A DNA stretch of 21,655 nucleotides from a virus: positions 3,206 to 24,860 of the IMG/VR virus record IMGVR_UViG_3300000525_000035. One strand, 5' to 3'. Positions within the stretch are counted from its first letter, which is position 1, and each line of letters starts with the position of its first letter. Below the pieces are notes generated by a model that saw nothing but the letters and a program-made list of their open reading frames with translations, ran no database searches and was not told the origin of the DNA. A program made the position numbers and the translations under genes. This document shows positions 1 through 6,828 of the stretch, piece after piece.

Positions 1-1227
1 AAGGCAGTTGAATATGCAATTGCTAATCCAAAGTCTCAGATTCGCTATGGAGCAGCGTTTCAAACTGATCTAGTCACATTTATTATTCCAACTTTAAATA
101 AAGTCATGGAAGATTGTCCGCAAAGACAGCAAGGCAAATTTAACAGATCAAGATCAACAATAGAATTCACTAATGGTTCAATCATAAAGTTTGTAGGAAT
201 TGATAAGAACCCAAATGGATTAAGAGGAAGCACACTAGATCTTATCATTCTTGATGAAGTTGGATTCACTAGTAATCTTGATTACATTTATAAATCAATT
301 ATTATTCCGGCAACAACACATAGGCCCAACGCTAAAGTGATTATGATATCTACACCACCATCAACTCCAGCACATGACTTTTGTGACTACGTAGAAAAGG
401 CAAAACTAGAGGGCGGCTATGGTGAATTTAATATTTACGCGAATCCATTAATAGATGAGATTACTATTGCAAGGCTGATGAGAGAATCAGGCGGTGAATT
501 TTCTACGACGTGGCTAAGAGAATATATGTGCCAATTCGTGGTAGATTCTAATCTGTGTTTAATACCAGAATGGAAGGACGAGTATGTTCAAACACCTATT
601 CTTGGAGAGTTATACCAGTTTTATCACAGATACGTCGGCATGGATCTTGGACGTAAAGATCATACAGCTTTGTGCTTTGGGTATTATGATTTTCGTAATG
701 CTACACTTTTTATCCAAGATGAAATGACTATGCAGGGCGACAAGTGGACAACAGAGACACTGGTTGAGGATTTAAAAGAAAAAGAGAAATCAATCTGGAA
801 TGAATCTCCAGTGGAGAGAAGAATATCTGATAACAATAATCCACATTTAATAATTGATCTTGCACATCTTCATGGAATCAACTTTATTGAAACATCTAAG
901 GAATCATTAGAGGCCATGATAAATGAAGTGAGGATTTTAGTAGGAGCCGGACGAATCATTGTTGATCCAAAGTGCCATCAACTTATTGGATGCTTAAAGT
1001 TTGGAGTATGGGACGAGAAAAGAGATAAGTTTTCACGCTCAAAAGTTTACGGCCATTTCGATATGCTCGCGGCCCTTGTATATTTAGTGAGAAATCTAAA
1101 TAAGAACACGAATCCAATTCCAGTAAACTACGGCTTTGAGACGCACAAGAGCTGGATAAACAATCCAGGCACAAATGTAAGCCAAAATGCTAAAACTATG
1201 GGTAGTATATTTAAAGTGAAACGATAG
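1..1227 (+). CDS. terL: Terminase large subunit (5' end missing)
   Basis: This is the ATPase-nuclease that cuts concatemeric phage DNA and pumps it into the prohead. The frame is open from base 1, so the gene starts upstream; 408 codons are visible before TAG. An internal ATG at 106 is not the true start because conserved sequence continues before it. In window codon numbering, the Walker B motif LDLIILDEVGF ends with D85-E86, and a coupling motif of the STP type is at 117-119. The Walker A part is outside the window. The C-terminal RNase H-like nuclease domain shows three acidic sites: D215 in GMDLGRKD, D286 in LIIDLAH and D354 in GHFDMLAAL. The portal gene follows 24 bases later, the usual phage order. 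The small terminase subunit is not in view. Family assignment is firm; headful versus site-specific packaging cannot be told. Confidence 0.93.
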   Translation, partial: KAVEYAIANPKSQIRYGAAFQTDLVTFIIPTLNKVMEDCPQRQQGKFNRSRSTIEFTNGSIIKFVGIDKNPNGLRGSTLDLIILDEVGFTSNLDYIYKSIIIPATTHRPNAKVIMISTPPSTPAHDFCDYVEKAKLEGGYGEFNIYANPLIDEITIARLMRESGGEFSTTWLREYMCQFVVDSNLCLIPEWKDEYVQTPILGELYQFYHRYVGMDLGRKDHTALCFGYYDFRNATLFIQDEMTMQGDKWTTETLVEDLKEKEKSIWNESPVERRISDNNNPHLIIDLAHLHGINFIETSKESLEAMINEVRILVGAGRIIVDPKCHQLIGCLKFGVWDEKRDKFSRSKVYGHFDMLAALVYLVRNLNKNTNPIPVNYGFETHKSWINNPGTNVSQNAKTMGSIFKVKR

Positions 1228-1251
1228 TAAACCATCTCAAAGAAGGAATTT

Positions 1252-3228
1252 ATGGGAAGCGATAAGTATGACGTTTATTGGGCATCAGCTCCGTCCAATG
1301 AAATTGCTGATAGAATTTTGCAAAAAGTAGATGATTATTATGAGTATCTTACATTTTCAGGACGACTAGATTTATGGCTTAAATCTTACCGATATTACTA
1401 TAGAGCACTAGTGACTGGCGGCGGCCTTCAGGCAACAGGATCACAAGGAGAGTTAACCTCATTTAGTGTAAATGAGTACAGAAACATTCTACTTCATCTT
1501 GAAACTTTAACACTTCAGCAAAGATTATATTTTGAACCTAGGGCAATCAACAGTGATGTGAAAAGTCAGTCACAAACAATTCTCGCATCCGGTTTGCTCG
1601 ACTATTACATGAAAGAGAAACAACTAGAGAGTCACATTAAACAAGCGGTAAAGGATTCACTTATATTCTCAGAAGGCTTTGTGCGTGTTGAGTGGGATGC
1701 AAAAGGCGGTAAAGTTTATGGCAAGACAGAAAGTGGCGCTGATATAATGGAAGGCGATATTAAGTACACTAATTATAATCCGCTAGATGTGATTAGAGAC
1801 TTTTCTAAAAAATCCCCAAGAGATGAGAGATGGAAAATTGTCAGGGACTTTGAAAATAAGTATGACTTAGCTGCAATATTTCCCTCACTTAAAGAGGATA
1901 TTCTTTCAGATTCTAATGATGATTTAATGATTCGCACTACTACAATTAACCCACATTCATTATTTGAAAGTGATAACGTAACAGTGTTTCATTTACTACA
2001 CGATCCAACACCGTCAATGCCCCAAGGCAGATACGTTAAATGCTTAAACAATAATACAGTACTTATGGATGGCCCTTTGCCTTATTCTAGATCACACATT
2101 TATAGAATCTCTTCTGACGATGAGACCGGAACTATATTTGGCTATACTGTGGGCTTTGACATGATGCCTATTCAGCAAGCGATGGACATCCTTGATTCAA
2201 CAATTATTACTAATCAATCCGCTAACGGTGTTCAAAACATTGCAATCCCTAAGGGTGCTGATATTTCAGTATCTCAAATAGCAGAGGGCATGAACGCAAT
2301 TGAGTATGATTCAAAAATGGGTAAGCCAGAAGCACTGCAGTTAACAAACACTGCTCCGGAAATATTTAATTATAGAGAAAAACAAAGTGGTTACTATCAA
2401 ACGATATCAGGAATAAATTCTGTAGTTCGTGGTAATCCAGAGGCATCACTTAAATCAGGCGCAGCACTTGCATTGATTCAAGCTCAAGCGATTCAGTTTA
2501 CTATGCCGCTACAGGAATCTTACTCACGCTTCGCTAGTGATATCGGAACAGCAACTATTGATATTGCTAAAGTTTACGCATCGGTTCCCAGAAATGCTTT
2601 AATAGCTGGTAAATCAAACAGATCACTAATGAAATCATTTACTGGTAACGATCTAGATGGAATTGAAAGGGTAACAGTAGATTTAGGTAATCCGTTAACA
2701 AGAACAACTGCGGGTAAAGTAAATCTAGCGGATTCATTGATGGAAAAAGGTCTTATCAAGAATTCAGATCAATACATCACCGTTCTTAATACAGGCCGTC
2801 TTGATCCAGCAATTGAGGGAACCCAAGCTCAAACGTTACTCATTAAAGCAGAGAATGAATCATTGTCAGACGGGCAGCCACAAAGAGCGCTACTAACAGA
2901 TGATCATCCTAAGCATATGCTGGAGCATCAAACAGTTTTAGCGAGTTTGGATTTAAGACAAAATCCAAATGATCCTTTGGTTATTAATACGCTTAATCAT
3001 ATTCAAGAGCACATGGATATTTGGAAGAATATGGATCCAGCTTTATTCGCTGCACTCCATCCGACAAGTATGGCGCCGCCAGTTCCGCCACCTATGCCGC
3101 CCGGGGCTATGGGCGAGCAATTAAATCCACAAGAAGCAGTGATGACTGAAGCAGGAGATGTGAATCTACCAAGCATGCCGACTGATCCAACGACAGGCGA
3201 GATGGCAGAAGTTCCGGTACTTACTTGA
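1252..3228 (+). CDS. Portal protein
   Basis: The 658-aa product fits the podovirus-type portal, the dodecameric ring at one capsid vertex through which DNA enters and leaves. The N-terminal third is helical with aromatic-rich stretches (YRYYYRALV near residue 46), followed by the portal-like segment YNPLDVIRD at 175-183 and a central part that would form wing and stem. The C-terminal about 45 residues are proline- and methionine-rich (PPVPPPMPP) and probably disordered. The start ATG has an AAGGAA ribosome binding site 5-6 bases upstream. Its place between terminase and scaffold is what a portal gene would occupy. The stop TGA overlaps the TTG start of the next gene. The call rests on length, motifs and context and is not a computed match; an alternative function is unlikely. 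Confidence 0.88.
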   Translation: MGSDKYDVYWASAPSNEIADRILQKVDDYYEYLTFSGRLDLWLKSYRYYYRALVTGGGLQATGSQGELTSFSVNEYRNILLHLETLTLQQRLYFEPRAINSDVKSQSQTILASGLLDYYMKEKQLESHIKQAVKDSLIFSEGFVRVEWDAKGGKVYGKTESGADIMEGDIKYTNYNPLDVIRDFSKKSPRDERWKIVRDFENKYDLAAIFPSLKEDILSDSNDDLMIRTTTINPHSLFESDNVTVFHLLHDPTPSMPQGRYVKCLNNNTVLMDGPLPYSRSHIYRISSDDETGTIFGYTVGFDMMPIQQAMDILDSTIITNQSANGVQNIAIPKGADISVSQIAEGMNAIEYDSKMGKPEALQLTNTAPEIFNYREKQSGYYQTISGINSVVRGNPEASLKSGAALALIQAQAIQFTMPLQESYSRFASDIGTATIDIAKVYASVPRNALIAGKSNRSLMKSFTGNDLDGIERVTVDLGNPLTRTTAGKVNLADSLMEKGLIKNSDQYITVLNTGRLDPAIEGTQAQTLLIKAENESLSDGQPQRALLTDDHPKHMLEHQTVLASLDLRQNPNDPLVINTLNHIQEHMDIWKNMDPALFAALHPTSMAPPVPPPMPPGAMGEQLNPQEAVMTEAGDVNLPSMPTDPTTGEMAEVPVLT

Positions 3229-3593
3229 TAAGAAATTATCAAGATGATGATTACGAAATGGTCATGAGCTGGTTCGATGCAAGAAACATGAGGCGTGTAC
3301 ATCCCAAAGTATTATCGCCCCATGGATTTATTATTCCAAACGTGTGCGCACTATGGATGTATCCGACGGAGAGTGATTTTATTTATTTGGAGAATTTAAT
3401 CAGCAATCCAGATGCTATAAGGAAAGCTGAAAGCGTTTCAAGTTTGATTGATACTGCCATTAAATGGGCGCTAGAAATGGACTACAAGTTTATGTTATCA
3501 GTAACCGATAATCCAAGTGTTATAAAAAAAGCAATAATTAAAGGGGCAAAGATGACATCAAGCCAAACACTAATTACATTTCAACTTAAATAG
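3225..3593 (+). CDS. Small GNAT-like protein in the head operon
   Basis: This 122-aa protein begins MIRNYQDDDYEMVMSWF, a pattern seen at the start of short GNAT-like (N-acetyltransferase fold) proteins that many phages carry next to portal genes. The middle FIIPNVCALWMYPTESDFIY followed by LENLISNP resembles the central beta strands. The C-terminal SLIDTAIKWALEMDYKFML segment resembles the last helix and strand. No clear acetyl-CoA loop (R/Q-x-x-G-x-G/A) is visible, so catalysis is doubtful. The start is TTG at 3225, overlapping the portal TGA by four bases (TTGA). The next in-frame ATG at 3258 would remove the conserved N-terminus, so TTG is preferred. There is no strong ribosome binding site, which fits translation coupled to the portal. 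Its role is unknown; an accessory role in head assembly or modification is a guess. Confidence 0.7.
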   Translation: MIRNYQDDDYEMVMSWFDARNMRRVHPKVLSPHGFIIPNVCALWMYPTESDFIYLENLISNPDAIRKAESVSSLIDTAIKWALEMDYKFMLSVTDNPSVIKKAIIKGAKMTSSQTLITFQLK

Positions 3594-3629
3594 GCCAATG
3601 ACGGCCTGTAAAACTATCTCCAATGGAGA
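3590..3629 (+). promoter_or_regulatory. Two small hairpins between GNAT-like and scaffold genes
   Basis: Two consecutive inverted repeats lie in the 54-base gap before the scaffold gene. The first pairs 3590-3596 with 3603-3609 (core AGGCC/GGCCT, one G-U pair, six-base loop) and includes the TAG stop of the upstream gene. The second is TCTCC-AAT-GGAGA at 3617-3629. Neither is followed by a T tract, so they do not look like intrinsic terminators. They could protect or pace the message or be chance; the scaffold ribosome binding site AAAAGGAA follows at 3636-3643. Confidence 0.35.
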
Positions 3630-3647
3630 CGTAACAAAAGGAATTAC

Positions 3648-4634
3648 ATGAGCGACGCAACAACTGCTATCACTACACCAACAGAAGCTCCGCCAAAACA
3701 AACTCTCAGAGGACCAGTAATTACAAACACTCCGAAAGGTGAACCGGCTGCTCCGGTGGACATGGCAAACATTGCAACAAATGCTTTGAACGCTAGAGGG
3801 TACGAGAAGAAAACAGAAGAACCAATCGAAGAAAATGGAGAGATGACTAAAGCCGAGGCCAAGGAAGAGATTCGTAGATATAAAGTAAAAATAAATGGTG
3901 AAGAACATGACGTTGATGAGAATGAATTAAAGCGTGGCTACTCCCACCAGAAAGCAGCGAATAAAGAAATGCAAGCAGCAAAGGCACTGCAGAAACAAGC
4001 AATGGGAATTCTTGAGCAATTAAAAGATGAAGGTACTTTATTTCAAGTGATGAAACAACTAGGACATGATCCTAGAGGCCTATCAGAAAAGTATCTCTCT
4101 GAAATTATCAAAGATGAAATGCTAGATCCGAGAGACCGTGAGCTCAAAGAAGCAAAAAGAAAGATTCAAGAATATGAAGATTTCAAGACTAAAGAGAAGG
4201 CCGATGTAGAGGAAAGAAACGGCAAGGAGATGCAAAAAAGATTCTCAGAAGATTACACTAAGCAATTCACAGAAGCGCTTGATAAGTCTGAACTCCCGGT
4301 GACTAAAGAAACAATTTCAAGAATGGCACATTACATTAAGTTGGCAGCAGAATTAGATAACTACGCAATGACGGCAGATGAGGCGTCAAAGTTAGTTCAA
4401 GATGATTACACTAAAAAGTATCGTTCAGTAATTGCTAATGCTGATGGTGAACAATTGATGAAATTACTCGGGGATGACATTGCTAGTAAAGTAAGAAAAT
4501 GGGACACATCTAGGGTTAAAGATCCTAACCAGTTTATTAAAACCCCAGAGAAACAGGGTGAGAAAAGCGAGCGAAAAACAAACAAGAGTGCAAAACCGAC
4601 GAACACTTCTTGGCAAAACTACAACAGAAGTTAA
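3648..4634 (+). CDS. Capsid scaffold protein
   Basis: The 328-aa product is highly charged and mostly predicted helix, with almost no cysteine or aromatic core, as expected for an internal scaffold that guides coat assembly and then leaves the prohead. The first 75 residues are proline/threonine-rich and probably disordered. A conserved scaffold-type motif follows at about residues 79-105: KVKINGEEHDVDENELKRGY then SHQKAANKEM. From about 105 to 200 there are heptad-like helices (KALQKQAMGILEQL, RELKEAKRKIQEYEDF). The C-terminus is lysine-rich (SERKTNKSAK) and ends SWQNYNRS. A basic tail is the usual coat-binding end of scaffold proteins. An AAAAGGAA ribosome binding site precedes the ATG. Position directly before the coat gene supports the call. 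A protease domain is not visible, so a protease-scaffold fusion is unlikely. Confidence 0.85.
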   Translation: MSDATTAITTPTEAPPKQTLRGPVITNTPKGEPAAPVDMANIATNALNARGYEKKTEEPIEENGEMTKAEAKEEIRRYKVKINGEEHDVDENELKRGYSHQKAANKEMQAAKALQKQAMGILEQLKDEGTLFQVMKQLGHDPRGLSEKYLSEIIKDEMLDPRDRELKEAKRKIQEYEDFKTKEKADVEERNGKEMQKRFSEDYTKQFTEALDKSELPVTKETISRMAHYIKLAAELDNYAMTADEASKLVQDDYTKKYRSVIANADGEQLMKLLGDDIASKVRKWDTSRVKDPNQFIKTPEKQGEKSERKTNKSAKPTNTSWQNYNRS

Positions 4635-4672
4635 AGGAAAATAATTACTGGACCGACAAGATAGTTGCAAAA

Positions 4673-4699
4673 TAAGGAAAGTGTTATATTCTTTCCTTA
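4673..4699 (+). promoter_or_regulatory. 9-bp perfect hairpin in the scaffold-coat gap
   Basis: TAAGGAAAG (4673-4681) and CTTTCCTTA (4691-4699) are perfect inverted repeats around a nine-base loop, TGTTATATT. The stem is AT-rich and there is no downstream T tract, so it is not a classical terminator. The 5' arm contains a ribosome-binding-site-like AAGGAAA that would be hidden in the stem. It may be a processing or stabilising site between scaffold and coat messages. The sequence shows the structure; its role is inference. Confidence 0.4.
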
Positions 4700-4731
4700 G
4701 TGCAATCTTTATGCGAGCGAGTAATTAGGTT

Positions 4732-4759
4732 TTGACGTTTAACTATCTCAACCTAAGAA
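4732..4759 (+). promoter_or_regulatory. Weak candidate sigma70-type promoter for the coat gene
   Basis: TTGACG at 4732-4737 matches five of six bases of a -35 box. It is followed after 16 bases by TAAGAA at 4754-4759, which matches the -10 consensus at only three positions. Transcription from here would leave a leader of about 115 bases before the coat ATG, containing the hairpin at 4845-4861. The -10 box is poor, so this is a tentative call made mainly because a coat-only transcript would make sense with the terminator behind the gene. Confidence 0.22.
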
Positions 4760-4844
4760 TAAGCAAGCAAGACATTCTCAAATAAAGGCGCAAACGCTAC
4801 CTTGAAAGAGTGAGTCAAAAGTGATTTCAAAACTTTAACTTAAC

Positions 4845-4875
4845 TAGAGTCATAGACTCTATACTTTCCAAGGAG
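4845..4875 (+). promoter_or_regulatory. Hairpin plus full Shine-Dalgarno leading the coat gene
   Basis: TAGAGTC (4845-4851), a three-base ATA loop and GACTCTA (4855-4861) form a perfect seven-pair hairpin. It ends eight bases before AAGGAG (4870-4875), a full-length Shine-Dalgarno sequence six bases from the coat ATG. This is among the best ribosome binding sites in the window and suits the gene needing the most product. A hairpin just upstream of an exposed binding site is known to stabilise some bacterial and phage messages; that use here is inference. Confidence 0.45.
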
Positions 4876-4881
4876 CAATTA

Positions 4882-6186
4882 ATGGCCGCTACTACTTCAG
4901 GTGATCTAAACTCATTATACAAAGTCGCATACCCAGCAGGTGTCGAAGATCTTATTCCACCTTCTGGAAAACTTATCGCACTTTTTGATTTCGTTCCAAG
5001 TGAATTACAAAATGGTAAGCAATACGAGCAGCCAGTCATTGTAACAAATGAGGCAGGATTTACTTATTCTCTAGACAGCCAGTTGGCTTACGATCTTAAT
5101 GATTCTGTTGGAATGAACATGCAATCAGCAATCGTTCCAGGAGTTGATTTAATTCTCTCTTCGACTATTGGATATAATCAAGCAGCGCGAGCATCTCACT
5201 CAGCTACTTCATTTAAAACTGCTCTAAGTACAAAATTTGAAAACATGATGAAGTCTAGCGAGAAAAGACTAGAAATCGGAATGCTTTACGGTAACAAGAA
5301 CATTGGTTCAGCAGTTACTCAAGCAGTAGTAATTGCTTCTTCGCTGCTCCCGATAGTTATTTCTACAGCATCATGGGCAACAGGAATTTGGGCGGCTTCA
5401 GAAAATGCTCAAGTAGTATTTTCAAGAGCGAGTAACAACGCCTCAGTTGATTCTTTGAGATCATTTACTGTCGCGAGAGTTGACGTGGATAATAAGACTG
5501 TATACTTTTCGGCCGGTATCCTAGGGACTGCCGGAACTCTTACAACTTTAGAAACTGCAATCGAAGCGTACGGATGTAATATCCATTTTTACGGTTCTGT
5601 TTCTGGATCAGACGCAACTTTTGCATACGCGGAGCAAGTTGGATTACAATATCAAATTCAAAATACAGGAACTAGTTTTGGAATTTCTGCTGCTTCTTAC
5701 GATCTTTGGCAAGGTAACAACGTTGTAGTTAGTGGCCAGTTAACAATGGCAAAAGTTTTAAGTGTTATTTCAAAACAATGCCAGCGCGGCCTTGACGGTG
5801 AAGCGGTTCTTCTTTGTAACCCTGGAACATGGGCAGACCTTGCTTCTAACTTATCAGCTCTTCGTCGATTTGATGGAAGCTACTCTAAGAAAAAAGCCAG
5901 CAATGGTTCTGAAGAACTTGAATACATCGCAATGAATGGTTCTGTTAAAATAATTCCTTATAACATCGTTAAGGAAGGCGATTGCTTCATTGTACCTAAA
6001 GATAAAGTAATCAGAATTGGCGCAAGAGATCTTTCGTTCAAGGATCCAGTTAAAGCAAATGATGATATCTTTTTTACTCTTCCAACTAAAGCAGGCGTTG
6101 GCGTTCGTACATTTACGAATCAGCAAATATTTTTATCAGCTCCAGCTCAAGCAGCATTTATTTCTGGAATAGTTAACTCCATCTAA
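4882..6186 (+). CDS. Major capsid (coat) protein, HK97-fold type
   Basis: The 434-aa product is the main shell protein by size, position after the scaffold gene, strong ribosome binding site and dedicated terminator. The N-terminal part (MAATTSGDLNSLYKVAYPAG, then IPPSGKLIALFDFVPSE) resembles the N-arm of podovirus coat proteins. A long helical stretch around residues 100-140 (SFKTALSTKFENMMKSSEKR) fits the spine helix and is followed by an LYGN motif. Residues about 150-250 are beta-rich and hydrophobic (VVFSRASNNASVDSL, FTVARVDVDNKTVYFSAG) and could be an inserted surface domain, as in P22-type coat proteins. The C-terminal part (KIIPYNIVKEGDCFIVPKD, later NQQIFLSAPAQAAF) fits the closing beta sheet. 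No N-terminal protease-processed segment is evident. The fold is inferred from family knowledge; the coat role is well supported. Confidence 0.86.
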   Translation: MAATTSGDLNSLYKVAYPAGVEDLIPPSGKLIALFDFVPSELQNGKQYEQPVIVTNEAGFTYSLDSQLAYDLNDSVGMNMQSAIVPGVDLILSSTIGYNQAARASHSATSFKTALSTKFENMMKSSEKRLEIGMLYGNKNIGSAVTQAVVIASSLLPIVISTASWATGIWAASENAQVVFSRASNNASVDSLRSFTVARVDVDNKTVYFSAGILGTAGTLTTLETAIEAYGCNIHFYGSVSGSDATFAYAEQVGLQYQIQNTGTSFGISAASYDLWQGNNVVVSGQLTMAKVLSVISKQCQRGLDGEAVLLCNPGTWADLASNLSALRRFDGSYSKKKASNGSEELEYIAMNGSVKIIPYNIVKEGDCFIVPKDKVIRIGARDLSFKDPVKANDDIFFTLPTKAGVGVRTFTNQQIFLSAPAQAAFISGIVNSI

Positions 6187-6223
6187 GGTTGGCCTTGTGG
6201 ATATTTTAATTAATTAAGCTCTA

Positions 6224-6251
6224 GGGGGAAGTTAAACACTTCCCCTTTTTT
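6224..6251 (+). terminator. Rho-independent terminator after the coat gene
   Basis: GGGGAAGT (6225-6232) pairs perfectly with ACTTCCCC (6238-6245) around a five-base loop, TAAAC, and is followed directly by six T residues (6246-6251). One further G-T pair can form at the base. This is a textbook intrinsic terminator on the + strand, 38 bases after the coat stop. It separates coat from the downstream fibre and tail genes, which must be read through or have their own promoter. Confidence 0.93.
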
Positions 6252-6272
6252 AGTTTTAAAAAAAGGAATCTT

Positions 6273-6812
6273 ATGTCCAACACATTTCAAACAATAGTCC
6301 TAGAGTCAGAGCAAACAACAGCTTCATTTTTATCTAATTGTAATTTAGCTCCATTGCAAATTCCTGCTTTGGCTGCCTTTGAAAATTACATTGGCGGAAT
6401 TGTTGGTGGGAACTATCCAGCTAGAGTTACTTTTTACACTGGTTCAGAGAGGGCAACAGCAACAATTACGGTATCTGCTGGTGGTTCTGTTAATGATCAG
6501 ACGATGACTATCTGTGGTGTTACATTTACCGGAAAGACTTCTGGTGCGGTAGGCGACCAATTTAACATTTCAGCAACCGCAGCAACACAAGCAGCGAGCA
6601 TGGTTTTATTTATTAATGCATCAACAAGTCTTACGAATATTGTAACAGCAGCAAACGTTTTAGGGGTTGTAACATTATCAGCCGTTCTTCCAGGAGCAAT
6701 GGGTAACGCTTTAGTTGTTGCAAACGTAAATCTTGCAAACGTAGTAGTTTCAAGCTTTGCTACCGTAAACACAGGAATCACAGGCACGACATTTGTTTCA
6801 AATTTGCTTTAG
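6273..6812 (+). CDS. Small beta-rich virion protein, possible head decoration
   Basis: The 179-aa protein directly follows the coat terminator with a good AAAAGGAA binding site. Residues 1-57 (MSNTFQTIVLESEQ and later PALAAFENYIGG) look like a compact unit. From residue 61 onward a module rich in A, T, V, G and N begins with ATATITVSAGGS and contains TMTICGVTFTGKTSG and FNISATAATQAASMV. This has the layout of the small beta domain seen in many phage structural proteins: a G-V/T-x-F strand, then a helix with A-x-x-I-N-A, then VVTLSA strands and a GxxGN turn. No signal peptide or catalytic motif is seen. The place next to coat suggests a decoration or head-fibre role, but a fibre-base role is equally possible because the fibre gene follows 16 bases later. 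Confidence 0.55.
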   Translation: MSNTFQTIVLESEQTTASFLSNCNLAPLQIPALAAFENYIGGIVGGNYPARVTFYTGSERATATITVSAGGSVNDQTMTICGVTFTGKTSGAVGDQFNISATAATQAASMVLFINASTSLTNIVTAANVLGVVTLSAVLPGAMGNALVVANVNLANVVVSSFATVNTGITGTTFVSNLL

Positions 6813-6828
6813 TTAAAAGGAAAGTCTC

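Noticed and set aside
3003-3908. Antisense open frames opposite the portal end and the scaffold start (about 99 and 112 codons).
   Set aside because: They lie opposite well-supported + strand genes, have unusual residue make-up, no good ribosome binding sites and no family resemblance. All convincing genes are on the + strand.
4665-4690. TTGCAA plus TATATT as a promoter before the coat gene.
   Set aside because: The spacer is only 14 bases and the -10-like bases lie in the loop of a perfect hairpin, so the AT-rich match is more likely chance.
4673-4699. The 9-bp hairpin after the scaffold gene as an intrinsic terminator.
   Set aside because: There is no T tract behind the stem and the stem is AT-rich; the terminator behind the coat gene shows what this phage uses.
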